DNA of 14,254 nt from Bacteroidia bacterium (GCA_021153285.1 JAGKTT010000062.1:1-14254); one strand, 5' to 3'; positions 1 through 6,815 are shown, counted from the stretch's first letter. Program-made: numbers and translations. The notes: generated by a model not told the origin, from the sequence alone.

Positions 1-13
1 GCATATAACAGAA

Positions 14-56
14 AAAGGAGTTCATTTCTGAACTCCTTTCGTGCTCCCCCAGGGGG
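14..56. terminator. Terminator-like hairpin followed by a C/G palindrome
   Basis: A perfect 11-bp stem (14-24 with 29-39, loop TTTC) is flanked by A residues on the left and ends in CTCCTTTCG on the right, so it could terminate transcription in either direction. Directly after it, TCCCCC-A-GGGGGA (45-57) forms a second small palindrome. It probably closes a gene to the left of the window or the leftward primase transcript. There is no long T-run, so efficiency is uncertain. Confidence 0.5.
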
Positions 57-57
57 A

Positions 58-411
58 ATAGTCTATTATGTAATGTACTGATAATCAAACACCGTTAAAA
101 GCCTCACAACAGAAAACCCAACAGTCAGGACTGATTAAAGTTTTCAGTTCGATAGAGTTCGATACAGTACAAAATTAGTCAATTATATGATCATGTCCTT
201 GAGTTTCAGTACGATAGAGTACGAAAGAAGGCAGTGCACATAATCTTGATAAGAACTTGATACATTCTGTAAGGGTTTACAAATGTAGCCCTTTTCGGGG
301 AAAATTGCAAAAAATTCTATCGAACTCTATCGAACTTTAATGAACTTTTGCAGAATTTGGAAAGAGCCAGAATCATCTCCTCCGGGGAGACGAACCTTTG
401 AGAAAAAGGGG
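58..411. other. Intergenic stretch without a gene, carrying 10-bp repeat clusters
   Basis: No convincing reading frame is seen between the left-edge hairpin and the stop codon of the primase-like gene. The stretch is AT-rich and holds three clusters of a 10-bp direct repeat (listed separately at 146-175, 208-227 and 317-346). A short stem (TCTCC/GGAGA, about 377-391) lies just past the primase stop on the leftward transcript and could be a weak terminator. Confidence 0.6.
146..346. repeat. 10-bp tandem repeats, left group (clusters A, B, C)
   Basis: Cluster A (146-175) has units AGTTCGATAG, AGTTCGATAC and a degenerate AGTACAAAAT. Cluster B (208-227) has AGTACGATAG and AGTACGAAAG. Cluster C (317-346) is in the opposite orientation: CTATCGAACT twice, then TTAATGAACT. 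Within each cluster units are head-to-tail with exactly 10-bp period, close to one DNA turn, so a bound protein would sit on one face of the helix. Consensus is roughly AGTNCGATAG. A fourth cluster lies on the other side of the primase gene. Likely role is a protein-binding array (replication or primase-linked); this is inference. Confidence 0.75.
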
Positions 412-1302
412 CTACAATTTCAGTGATAATTTTGATGAAAATCCTCTTGATTCCTGAAGCATTTCGCTGAGGTCTTTATGCTTCTGATAGAGGTGTGACA
501 TATCGGTAATCTGCTTGCCGGGGAGCATGGCTTTAATAGAAGCAAACGCCTTTTGTCCGGCCATATCATTGTCGAGGAAACAGATGATCTTGTCGTGCAG
601 TCTGAGATAGTCTGAAGCTCTGTTCAGATTGCTTACAGAGTTCAGAACAACGACATCACAGGAGGGGCACAAGGATGACTGCATCACCTGCCAGGACAGG
701 AAGTCAAAGAAGCCTTCAAAGACCAGAACTGACTGGGCTGACGGAATATCTGTTCGTACTCCTTTATTATTTAACGTAGTGATACCCGCTGCGGTTGATG
801 ACTTGTAGCCTGAGGGCGATTTGAGGGCATAGCCTCCGGCATTGTTCTCAAAGCCTATCAGAGTGAATGTCTGATGCCTTTGCTGGTTCCTTATTATGAT
901 TTCCTTGCAGTATTTTTTTGCAAGCTCTTCCGGTATCTTCCTCGATTCGAAATAGTTCAGAAGATAGTCACTCTGTATATCCCTGACTGCACGAATCACA
1001 TTTGACCCGGTCGTACAGGATGTCTTTGCAGCTTCGGGAGGGACCAAAGTAGGGTCAAGTCCTGCTATAAACCTGTATGCCTCCTTCACACTGCAATTCT
1101 TCGCAAGCATAACAAGTTGCACGTTGGTCCCGCCAACACTTGCACCATGGTCATACCAGACATTCTTAACTCGATCCACATGTAAAGATGCCGTTTTCTC
1201 TTCCCTGAATGGAGAAAAGTACATATCCTTGCCGCCTTTCTTGCATCCCAAAGCTTCAAGCACACTCTCAATAGGAAAGTTAAATAAGGGGTTCTCAAAC
1301 AT
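412..1302 (-). CDS. Toprim-domain DNA primase-like protein
   Basis: A 296-aa protein resembling the small primases carried by Bacteroidetes mobile elements. Residues 20-80 match the DnaG-type zinc-finger fold in outline (YFSPFREEKTASLHVD, then VWYDHGASVGG), but the cysteine/histidine zinc ligands of a true CHC2 finger are missing. The Toprim core follows at about 190-262: the acidic residue E196 in VLVFEGFFDF and the metal-binding FLDNDMAG at 242-249. Toprim primases make RNA primers; on transferred elements such proteins are thought to help complementary-strand synthesis in the recipient, or replication. No helicase domain is present, so it would rely on a partner. It ends leftward into a repeat-rich gene-free zone and is flanked on both sides by 10-bp repeats. 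Start ATG at 1302. The family call is firm; the biochemical role is inferred. Confidence 0.85.
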   Translation of the reverse strand: MFENPLFNFPIESVLEALGCKKGGKDMYFSPFREEKTASLHVDRVKNVWYDHGASVGGTNVQLVMLAKNCSVKEAYRFIAGLDPTLVPPEAAKTSCTTGSNVIRAVRDIQSDYLLNYFESRKIPEELAKKYCKEIIIRNQQRHQTFTLIGFENNAGGYALKSPSGYKSSTAAGITTLNNKGVRTDIPSAQSVLVFEGFFDFLSWQVMQSSLCPSCDVVVLNSVSNLNRASDYLRLHDKIICFLDNDMAGQKAFASIKAMLPGKQITDMSHLYQKHKDLSEMLQESRGFSSKLSLKL

Positions 1303-1342
1303 ATTTCAAACTTTATTGAACTCTATTGTACTTTATCAAACT
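1303..1342. repeat. 10-bp tandem repeats, right group (cluster D), abutting the primase start codon
   Basis: Four consecutive 10-bp units in the same orientation as cluster C: ATTTCAAACT, TTATTGAACT, CTATTGTACT, TTATCAAACT. They begin at the base next to the primase start codon and run up to the promoter of the divergent HTH gene, so a protein bound here could control both genes. They are more degenerate than the left clusters but keep the exact 10-bp phase. Confidence 0.7.
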
Positions 1343-1350
1343 ATTTTCAC

Positions 1351-1374
1351 TACATTTGTCAAGTAAAACTTGTC
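1351..1374 (+). promoter_or_regulatory. Promoter -7 box and 17-bp operator of the HTH gene
   Basis: TACATTTGT (1351-1359) fits the Bacteroidetes -7 consensus TAnnTTTGY; a poor -33 (ATTG, 1325-1328) lies 22 bp upstream. Overlapping its end is GTCAAGT-AAA-ACTTGTC (1358-1374), a palindrome CAAGT/ACTTG extended by GTC on each side, covering the expected transcription start. The same element occurs at 9838-9854 and 9906-9922. Occupancy would block the promoter, so autorepression is likely. Confidence 0.65.
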
Positions 1375-1447
1375 AAAGTCAAATAGGAATTGACCAAGCA
1401 AAGAAAAGAGCAACTACATTAAACAGCAAATATTACAGGTTTTTACG

Positions 1448-1711
1448 ATGAATACAGAGATCAACAGTAGCGTAAATATCGCTGAAATGACCAGTAAAAA
1501 GAGGCTTCAACCGGTAAGGCGTGTCCTTTTCGAGGAGAATGTTTCATATGCACAACTTGCCCAAGCCTGTAAATGCAGCAAGCAGAACATGAGTCTCAGG
1601 TTCATAAACGATGACTGTAAGCTATCAGATATGGAAAAGATGGCCGAGGCTCTTGGCTACGAGTTCACCTGGACCTTCACGAAGAAAAAGAAATCCAGAA
1701 AGGTCAAATAA
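1448..1711 (+). CDS. Small XRE-like helix-turn-helix regulator
   Basis: An 87-aa basic protein with a Cro/XRE-type HTH at about residues 24-70: SYAQLAQACKCSKQNMSLRF is the scaffold and recognition helix pair, followed by LSDMEKMAEALGYEF. The C-terminal tail is lysine-rich (TKKKKSRKVK). Such proteins bind short palindromes as dimers. The gene is transcribed away from the primase and meets the mobC/traG gene tail-to-tail with only 8 bp between stop codons. The operator at 1358-1374 covers its own promoter, making autoregulation plausible, and the copies in front of rep and the traO-like gene make it a candidate controller of both; binding by this protein is inferred. The regulator family is a confident call. 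Confidence 0.85.
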   Translation: MNTEINSSVNIAEMTSKKRLQPVRRVLFEENVSYAQLAQACKCSKQNMSLRFINDDCKLSDMEKMAEALGYEFTWTFTKKKKSRKVK

Positions 1712-1719
1712 TCCAGCAA

Positions 1720-3624
1720 CTAATCCATAACACCTTCTGCGGGTTTGTTCAGTTCCATCTGAATAAGGTTGTAGATTTCGATCTTTATACGCTGGTAGTT
1801 CTTTTCCATCTCATCTTCTATATCTCGACCTCCGATATCCAGTATCTTCGGAATATCCATATCATGTCTAGCCGGAGGAGGCAACTGCACCTCTCCGCAA
1901 AAGACTTTAGGATTGACTCGCTGCTTGAATGTATCTGCCACATATCCGCAGAAACATCCTTGCGAAAGCGCCTCGATCTTGTGGGCTGGCAGCACATCAC
2001 GAAGTTGGTATGAGTATGTAACGTGATCGCTTGAATCTGACTCCTGGAACGACCTCATCTCACGTTCTTCCTTACCGAAAGACTTGGAAAGCATCTCGGC
2101 AGTCGTTCCTTTGACTGCTCCGGCAATCATATTTCCCACGGTGTTGAATATCACATCAGACTCCTTGTGATCATAATCCCTCACCAGTTGCGACTTGTCC
2201 TGAGCGCCCAGAACTGTGGCCACCATATTTGAACGGGCTGTATTTATAAGATGCCCCAGGCCCTTGAGATAGACAGTCGGCAACTCATCGATCAGAACAG
2301 CACAATGCCGTTTGCCGGGACGGTTTATAACCTTGAACAGTTGGGTCATCAGCATTGCCAAGGTAGTTCCATACACAGACTGTCTCTGCGGATTATTACC
2401 CACGCAGATGATTTTAGGGTTGTCAGGATCATTTATCTCAAGAGAGAAATCATCCCCTGAAAGAGTCCAGTAAAGAGTCTTTGAAGCAAACCTGTTCAAA
2501 GGAACACGGGCAGAGGCAATCTGTCCCTGCAGCTGCTCGAAAGCCTTGTCCTTGATAGCATCTGCAAAAGTATTACGCTTCACCTCCAGTTCATCAAACT
2601 TCTTCAGCACAGCGAACACATCCCTGTAATCCTGTCCTAGGAGTTCTATAAGATGTGGGAAAGTACAGTACTTCCCATCCTCATAGATACGCAGGAACCA
2701 TATCAGGAGATCCAGGTAACACTTGGCAGACATCGAGAAGAAGTCCTCATCTTCCTCCCCACCCCGGTTCACATTCAACATAATCACCTCTGCAATCTCA
2801 GTCGAGTCGATAGGATCCTTCAGATACTTCGGATGTATCGGATTGAAGCGGTGGGAATGAACAGGATCATCAAAGTTCACGGCATAAAACTTTGGCTTCT
2901 TATCGAAACAGTCATAATGATCCAGCAGTTCATTAAACACCTTACAGGTCAAGTCAGGATACTTGTAATCATACACGAACATTGCATATCCCTTCTGAAG
3001 CATCTGTCGGATGAAATGACCATAAATCGCAGCCGACTTACCGCTACCGGGAATACCTAATATCATCACTGCCCTCTCCGGAGACACCACATTGCAGTAC
3101 CCGTCGTGAAGTTTTCCATCATACTGGTACTTGATGGGAATGTTCACACTATAGCGGTTCTCGATGAGTTCCTCACACTGCGGAAACGTATCCCAGTACT
3201 CCATAAGATTGGCATCGAAACAACGATACTTCCTGCCAAGTAGCACAGCCCCGATTGTGAACAGGACATATCCCACAAGCGTACACAAGACAAAGAACAG
3301 CCCATTACCGAACCACTGGGACACCATAAACAAAACACCACCCGAACACAACGGCACGAGAATATCCACCCAGGTAGAATCCTTCGACTGACCGCTGCGC
3401 ACCACAAACGAAAGCAGGCAGAAGAAAAGACACATAGCCCTCACAGCCCACTGCATACCCATCAGCCCGGAACGATACAGCTCCACCATCAACGTATCAG
3501 TAAAACCACCGCTCATCCCTATCCTGCACCAGAACAGATAAGCATAATAATACACAACCAACAGGCACAAAGCCCCTGACAACATCAAAAACGCCGAAAA
3601 CATCGGCTTCGTACTCGCCTCCAT
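1720..3624 (-). CDS. mobC: Type IV coupling protein (MobC/TraG-like conjugation ATPase)
   Basis: A 634-aa VirD4/TraG-family coupling protein, called MobC or TraG in Bacteroides elements. Four hydrophobic segments in the first 130 residues (about 9-32, 55-75, 85-105, 108-130) anchor it in the inner membrane. The cytoplasmic ATPase follows: Walker A GIPGSGKS (190-197), Walker B VLIDEL (443-448), and the conserved VLGAQDKSQL segment (471-480). It links the relaxase-DNA complex to the mating channel and powers DNA export. It is the last gene of the leftward mobA-mobB-mobC unit, 27 bp after mobB, with GAGGAG upstream of its ATG. No channel genes except a TraO-like one lie in the window, so the rest is elsewhere on the element or supplied by a helper. 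Confidence 0.93.
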   Translation of the reverse strand: MEASTKPMFSAFLMLSGALCLLVVYYYAYLFWCRIGMSGGFTDTLMVELYRSGLMGMQWAVRAMCLFFCLLSFVVRSGQSKDSTWVDILVPLCSGGVLFMVSQWFGNGLFFVLCTLVGYVLFTIGAVLLGRKYRCFDANLMEYWDTFPQCEELIENRYSVNIPIKYQYDGKLHDGYCNVVSPERAVMILGIPGSGKSAAIYGHFIRQMLQKGYAMFVYDYKYPDLTCKVFNELLDHYDCFDKKPKFYAVNFDDPVHSHRFNPIHPKYLKDPIDSTEIAEVIMLNVNRGGEEDEDFFSMSAKCYLDLLIWFLRIYEDGKYCTFPHLIELLGQDYRDVFAVLKKFDELEVKRNTFADAIKDKAFEQLQGQIASARVPLNRFASKTLYWTLSGDDFSLEINDPDNPKIICVGNNPQRQSVYGTTLAMLMTQLFKVINRPGKRHCAVLIDELPTVYLKGLGHLINTARSNMVATVLGAQDKSQLVRDYDHKESDVIFNTVGNMIAGAVKGTTAEMLSKSFGKEEREMRSFQESDSSDHVTYSYQLRDVLPAHKIEALSQGCFCGYVADTFKQRVNPKVFCGEVQLPPPARHDMDIPKILDIGGRDIEDEMEKNYQRIKIEIYNLIQMELNKPAEGVMD

Positions 3625-3651
3625 AAATCTCTCTCCTCAAATCAAACATCA

Positions 3652-4818
3652 TCAGCGCCGCCTCCTGCCACGCCTCATCATCTCCTCATCCTCATTCTGA
3701 TTCATTGAATCCTCATTCAACATCTTCATCGCCAGATCGACGGCGTCAGCCGCAGTACCTAAAGTCGAAAAGGCATCCGCCTTTTCCTTTTCATCTCCGG
3801 GCCAGTGCGCGAGCCTCTGCTCCTCGAACATCGCTGCCGTTATTTTATGCAGTTCGCTCGCCTTGAGACAACATTTCGCCGTATGGTCGATGAAAGTTGC
3901 ACCGAAGATCCTGCCATCCTCCGTCTTTGAAAAATGCACTGAGATACAGGTCTTCTCCAACATACGGCGAAAATGTTCCTCACTCAAAGAGTGAGGCAAA
4001 AGCGACCTTACGATACTTCCCACACGCGCCTTTTCCTTCTTCAACGCTTCCCCCTTGCAATCCTGCGTATGCTTGCGTATTTCCTCCACCGACGGCACTG
4101 CCAGTTTCTTTCCGGATATGCCCCCGGTACAACGCCTTCCGCTCTTCGGATCAAGGCCATAGAATACGAGATACTCCTTTCCTCCGCGTTTCTTGTAGTC
4201 GAAGTCCACATTCAGCGTATTCATAAGCATCCGGAACTGCGGTTCCGTCGAGAAATGATACCTCATTGCGTGAGAGACAAGCATCTCGATCTGACGGGAG
4301 TAGTTTCCAGCCTTCGGAGTAAAGCCCTTGTACACACCGAACTCCTCCGCACGGCTATCCTTCTTCTGCCCTTTTCCGACCTTATAACCGAACTCGGCTG
4401 CAAGGTCCTTCAATATCTGATGACACCGCTTCCGCTCATTGGAGTCATTTATCTTCCGGCCTTCCTTGTCCACACGCACCGAGACTATGTGATAATGCAC
4501 ACGGTCAATATCCGAATGCTTGTAAACGATATAAGGCTGGTCGCCATAGCCTAACTTCTCCATCAGTTTCTTCGCAAACTCCTCAATATCCTTATCGGAC
4601 ATCTTGTCATCAACAGACGGATCGATGGAAGCGTGAAAACTCATCTTCTCGCAACGAAGACTGCCCCTCTCATACTCCTCGAAAGTAGCCATCGGATTGC
4701 TCGGATCAGGGATATTCATCGTAAACAGGACACTCGCCTCCCCTGCCTCCACCTTTGACTCATTATACCTTATGCTGATACTGCAATGAGCCACAGGAGC
4801 ATTTATCTTCACCACCAT
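3652..4818 (-). CDS. mobB: Relaxase / mobilisation nuclease (MobB)
   Basis: A 388-aa relaxase of the relaxase/mobilisation-nuclease family, Bacteroidetes type. The N-terminal RYNESKV (about 17-23) resembles the conserved tyrosine-containing motif I. FHASIDP (61-67) is motif II, and HSDIDRVHYHIV (101-112) is the metal-binding histidine triad (H101, H108, H110). The basic C-terminus ends in RRGRRRR. It would nick oriT, stay bound to the 5' end and pilot the strand through the coupling protein. A TTG four codons upstream (4830) is open in frame, but ATG 4818 gives the family-typical MVVKIN start. It follows mobA by 12 bp, so the two are probably translationally coupled. Family assignment is firm; the nucleophile tyrosine is a guess from position. 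Confidence 0.92.
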   Translation of the reverse strand: MVVKINAPVAHCSISIRYNESKVEAGEASVLFTMNIPDPSNPMATFEEYERGSLRCEKMSFHASIDPSVDDKMSDKDIEEFAKKLMEKLGYGDQPYIVYKHSDIDRVHYHIVSVRVDKEGRKINDSNERKRCHQILKDLAAEFGYKVGKGQKKDSRAEEFGVYKGFTPKAGNYSRQIEMLVSHAMRYHFSTEPQFRMLMNTLNVDFDYKKRGGKEYLVFYGLDPKSGRRCTGGISGKKLAVPSVEEIRKHTQDCKGEALKKEKARVGSIVRSLLPHSLSEEHFRRMLEKTCISVHFSKTEDGRIFGATFIDHTAKCCLKASELHKITAAMFEEQRLAHWPGDEKEKADAFSTLGTAADAVDLAMKMLNEDSMNQNEDEEMMRRGRRRR

Positions 4819-4830
4819 AAGAGCCCACAA

Positions 4831-5307
4831 TCAGCCATCGTCATCATCTTCACTTTCAAAGATTTCGCCGGAAGAATCACCGGAAGAACTCTCATCATCA
4901 CTGTTCAACCTGATAAAGTCTGTAACCTCTTTCTCGATCAGGCTGACCTTCGAGACCATAGCATCCATCATACGCTTCATATCGGTCATATCGTGTTCAA
5001 TATCGGTGGCTGATACAATCATACGACCCTGCCGGTCTCTGAACTTGGCAAGGGTATTCAATGTCTTCACACGCTGATTATAGTTCACGCCTACACGCCT
5101 GATCTCCGCACGAAGAAGTTCGATCTGCTTTGATAGATTAGCCTCGTTCCGGGATAGATTTCTACGTCTGCACTTCGTTGACAACAGACTTTCCCGAATG
5201 AATTTAGACCTGTTACGATACCCTGCAAGTCTCATCAGGGTTGCAAGATTTTCATACTCTGATTCAGAAAACCTCACATTTACATAGTGCTTTCTTACCT
5301 CTCTCAC
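4831..5307 (-). CDS. mobA: Relaxosome accessory protein (MobA, ribbon-helix-helix)
   Basis: A 158-aa protein of the small mobilisation type (MobC/MobA Pfam family in the wider sense). Residues 1-45 look like a ribbon-helix-helix DNA-binding fold (HYVNVRFSESEYENLATLMRLAGY, then SKFIRESLL). A helical part contains the diagnostic EIRRVGVNYNQRVKTLN (about 68-85), then a likely coiled helix and a strongly acidic tail (DDESSSGDSSGEIFESEDDDD). Such proteins bind oriT and position the relaxase. The start is GTG at 5307, supported by AGGAG 8 bp upstream; no nearby ATG fits. It heads the mobilisation operon, and its 5' leader (about 5308-5518) is the structured oriT candidate. In RefSeq-style naming the symbol varies between elements. 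Confidence 0.88.
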   Translation of the reverse strand: MREVRKHYVNVRFSESEYENLATLMRLAGYRNRSKFIRESLLSTKCRRRNLSRNEANLSKQIELLRAEIRRVGVNYNQRVKTLNTLAKFRDRQGRMIVSATDIEHDMTDMKRMMDAMVSKVSLIEKEVTDFIRLNSDDESSSGDSSGEIFESEDDDDG

Positions 5308-5389
5308 TTATCAATCTCCTCTACACTTTGTGTCACAAATGATCTCCCTGACGAAACCATACCAGAACACTTGACCGGACTGCTGAAGA

Positions 5390-5507
5390 CATAGGCGACT
5401 GCGGAGCCTATGCCCCACCGCAGGTGGCAAGATGGCTTCTGTGAAGCCCGTGTTCGTGACACGAACACACATCTTGCAGTCTGGACTAACGTATCAGACG
5501 AGTCCGC
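5390..5507. other. Nested hairpin array in the mobA leader; oriT candidate
   Basis: Several perfect inverted repeats are packed into 118 bp: CATAGGC/GCCTATG (5390-5396 with 5406-5412), CCACC/GGTGG (5415-5419 with 5423-5427), and a 7-bp outer stem CAAGATG/CATCTTG (5428-5434 with 5470-5476). That stem encloses two further hairpins, GCTTC/GAAGC (5435-5447) and the 8-bp GTGTTCGT/ACGAACAC (5450-5468). A last stem is GGACT/AGTCC (5483-5505). The first loop (GCGGA, 5401-5405) can pair with TCCGC (5503-5507). Position just upstream of mobA is where oriT sits in this type of module. It is also downstream of the mobA promoter and so would be transcribed as leader RNA. The nick site cannot be read. Confidence 0.6.
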
Positions 5508-5524
5508 CCACAGGAAACCTTTAG

Positions 5525-5557
5525 GCAAACTTAGGAACGAGATGAAAGAATGACAAA
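5525..5557 (-). promoter_or_regulatory. Leftward promoter for mobABC
   Basis: On the minus strand TTTG (5557-5554) and TAAGTTTGC (5533-5525) are separated by 20 bp, an exact fit to the Bacteroidetes -33/-7 pattern TTTG...TAnnTTTGY. The start would be near 5518, giving mobA a leader of about 210 nt that contains the whole hairpin array. Confidence 0.6.
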
Positions 5558-5592
5558 TTTTTGAGGTATTTCCAATGGGAAAAGCGGTAAAA

Positions 5593-5625
5593 TTTGGCTG
5601 GTCAAAAGAGCGAAAATAATTTTGC
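5593..5625 (+). promoter_or_regulatory. Rightward promoter for the 5797 gene
   Basis: TTTG (5593-5596), 20 bp, then TAATTTTGC (5617-5625), matching the Bacteroidetes housekeeping promoter pattern. It is divergent from the mobA promoter 35 bp away. Predicted start is near 5632, leaving a leader of about 165 nt before the ATG at 5797. Confidence 0.6.
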
Positions 5626-5796
5626 AGAACACGCATACGCATTAACACGTAAATGTGTAAACAAACGAAAACATTGAAACGCAAACACGCACATACATAA
5701 ATACACATAAACACAAACATGCGAACACATACGAGTTTATGCACATTCGCACGCAAACACGCATACTTATTCACGCATAAACATACATTTACAGAT
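5626..5796 (+). repeat. A/C-rich leader with degenerate repeats
   Basis: About 170 bp almost devoid of G runs on the + strand, built from variations on AAACACGCATA. ACGCAAACACGCA occurs twice exactly (5679-5691, 5751-5763) and AACACGCATAC twice (5628-5638, 5757-5767); many shorter ACACA/ACATA pieces lie between. It could be an unstructured leader RNA or an array of protein-binding sites (partition or relaxosome). The frame is open upstream of ATG 5797 to 5719, but the amino acids there reflect only the repeat. Confidence 0.55.
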
Positions 5797-6093
5797 ATGG
5801 GACAATTGGAAGATTTTCGTGAATCATTGAAAAAAAAGAAAGACTTAACTCACTCTAATGTTAGAGAGTTCGAGCCAAAGCCAAACTGCCATAGCAGACA
5901 GGGACAGGCAGCAAGGAGAAATATCAGTCTATCAAGAGACTTGCATCTGGTGCTCAAGTCGCTTAATATATGGATGATCAAAGAACATATTGCGGATAGT
6001 CCGAGGATTACCGATACGATTCTGGAGATGCTGAAGGTGTATTACAAGAAGTATCCAGATGCAAAGAAGTTCGTGGATGAATTCTGCGAGTGA
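5797..6093 (+). CDS. Small DNA-binding-like protein of the mobilisation region
   Basis: A 98-aa protein, MGQLEDFRESLKKKKDL at the N-terminus, with a polar linker (about 18-40) and a helical C-terminal half. ISLSRDLHLVLKSLNIWMIKEH looks like the strand and helix A of a ribbon-helix-helix, and ITDTILEMLKVYYKKYP like helix B. This resembles the small DUF3408-like proteins found next to mobA in Bacteroides conjugative elements, but I cannot confirm the family. ATG 5797 was chosen over an in-frame ATG at 5719 because the latter would translate the A/C repeat. The stop codon lies within the left arm of a large stem-loop. Divergent placement from mobA suggests a relaxosome, partition or regulatory role. 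Confidence 0.7.
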   Translation: MGQLEDFRESLKKKKDLTHSNVREFEPKPNCHSRQGQAARRNISLSRDLHLVLKSLNIWMIKEHIADSPRITDTILEMLKVYYKKYPDAKKFVDEFCE

Positions 6094-6128
6094 GTCGGCG
6101 GGCCAAAGAATTTGGTCCGCCGTCTCAC
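6090..6128 (+). terminator. Long stem-loop overlapping the stop codon
   Basis: GTGAG-T-CGGCGG-G-CCAAA (6090-6107), loop GAA, and the matching arm to 6128 form about 17 pairs plus one G-T pair and one T-T mismatch. The TGA at 6091-6093 is inside the stem. There is no T-run after it, so it may act as a bidirectional barrier or mRNA stabiliser instead of a classical terminator; the opposing radC transcript also ends near here. Confidence 0.5.
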
Positions 6129-6139
6129 TGTGACAGCCA

Positions 6140-6180
6140 GGATAGTGATGTCGTCATCTCTGATGGCGACTTGACTATCC
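6140..6180. other. Second stem-loop between convergent genes
   Basis: GGATAGT/ACTATCC (6140-6146 with 6174-6180) encloses a 3x3 internal loop and an inner 8-bp stem GTCGTCAT/ATGGCGAC (6150-6157 with 6163-6170, one G-T pair, loop CTCTG). A weaker GATGC/GCATC stem follows at about 6203-6217. No gene is seen between 6094 and 6248. Possible leftward terminator region of radC. Confidence 0.45.
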
Positions 6181-6248
6181 GTAATGCAACAGGAGACATC
6201 AGATGCAGTCCGCATCCGATGCTTCAGACTATGTGTATAATCTGCATA

Positions 6249-6815
6249 TCAACTAAATTTGTACAGGTACTGATCAGTTACAGAGTAGAAGGAGTCTTCT
6301 GCTATAATAACGTGATCGAGAAGGTGGATATCCATATATTTCAGAGCCTTGTGCAGGGCTTCTGTCTGTTTGATATCCGCAGTGCTTGGATTTGCAGAAC
6401 CCGACGGATGATTGTGAGAGATGATTACGGCCGATGCCGAATATACCAGAGCCTTTCTGACTATTGTCTTGACATCGAAGACTGTGCTGTCAGTACCACC
6501 TTTGAACAGCATTTCCTTCTTGATTATCCTGTTGGCTCTGTTCAGAAACAATACCCAGCACTCTTCGTGCTTGAGTCCTTGGTAAACCGGTCTGAACACT
6601 TCAGCAACCGTTTCGGGATCGCTTATCTGCAGATGACCTGTCGTAAAAAGGGTCCTGTTGTACTCTGTGACAATGTCTCTCAAGGCTCTGATCTTTTCTG
6701 ACTGGCGTTTTGTAAAGCCGTAATACTCTCCGTTGAAGTCTTCTGCAAGGAGTTCGTGAGTGGGAATGTTCTCATTGAGGATGATTCCTAATTTTCTGAA
6801 TGATTCTTTATTCAT
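6249..6815 (-). CDS. radC: RadC/JAB-domain protein
   Basis: A 188-aa RadC-family protein. The JAB/MPN core occupies about residues 65-188: E84/E85 upstream, then HNHPSG (134-139) and D147, which together make the JAMM zinc site (H134, H136, D147). The N-terminal part is only about 60 residues; KRQSEKIRALRDIVTEYNRTLF is recognisable, but the usual UPF0758 helix-hairpin-helix portion is reduced. Despite the name, a DNA-repair role is not established for the family, and copies are common on Bacteroides conjugative elements, phages and genomic islands. Start ATG 6815; directly upstream lies the 6824-6979 palindrome, which would form its leader or control region. Family call is firm, function unknown. 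Confidence 0.92.
   Translation of the reverse strand: MNKESFRKLGIILNENIPTHELLAEDFNGEYYGFTKRQSEKIRALRDIVTEYNRTLFTTGHLQISDPETVAEVFRPVYQGLKHEECWVLFLNRANRIIKKEMLFKGGTDSTVFDVKTIVRKALVYSASAVIISHNHPSGSANPSTADIKQTEALHKALKYMDIHLLDHVIIAEDSFYSVTDQYLYKFS

Noticed and set aside
3973..4554. Open frame of 193 codons on the plus strand within mobB
   Set aside because: It is antisense to a well-supported relaxase gene and has no recognisable domain.
4819..4830. TTG at 4830 as the mobB start codon
   Set aside because: ATG 4818 yields the family-typical MVVKIN start; the TTG would add four residues not typical of the family.
5341..5530. Hammerhead-ribozyme-like pieces (CTGACGA at 5348, AGACGAGTCC at 5496)
   Set aside because: The catalytic core order with GAAA and three stems cannot be assembled around them; the stems present belong to other pairings.
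5304..5774. Open frame of 156 codons on the minus strand covering the mobA leader and A/C repeat
   Set aside because: Its protein is cysteine/valine repeat-like, produced by the low-complexity A/C tract, and it crosses two promoters and the hairpin array. No homology is apparent.
5719..5796. Upstream in-frame ATG extending the 98-aa protein to 124 aa
   Set aside because: The extra residues (MRTHTSLCTFARKHAY) translate the A/C repeat, and ATG 5797 gives a typical polar N-terminus. Extension cannot be fully excluded.
6090..6701. Open frame of 203 codons on the plus strand opposite radC
   Set aside because: It is a frame shadow of the clearly recognisable RadC/JAB gene on the other strand.
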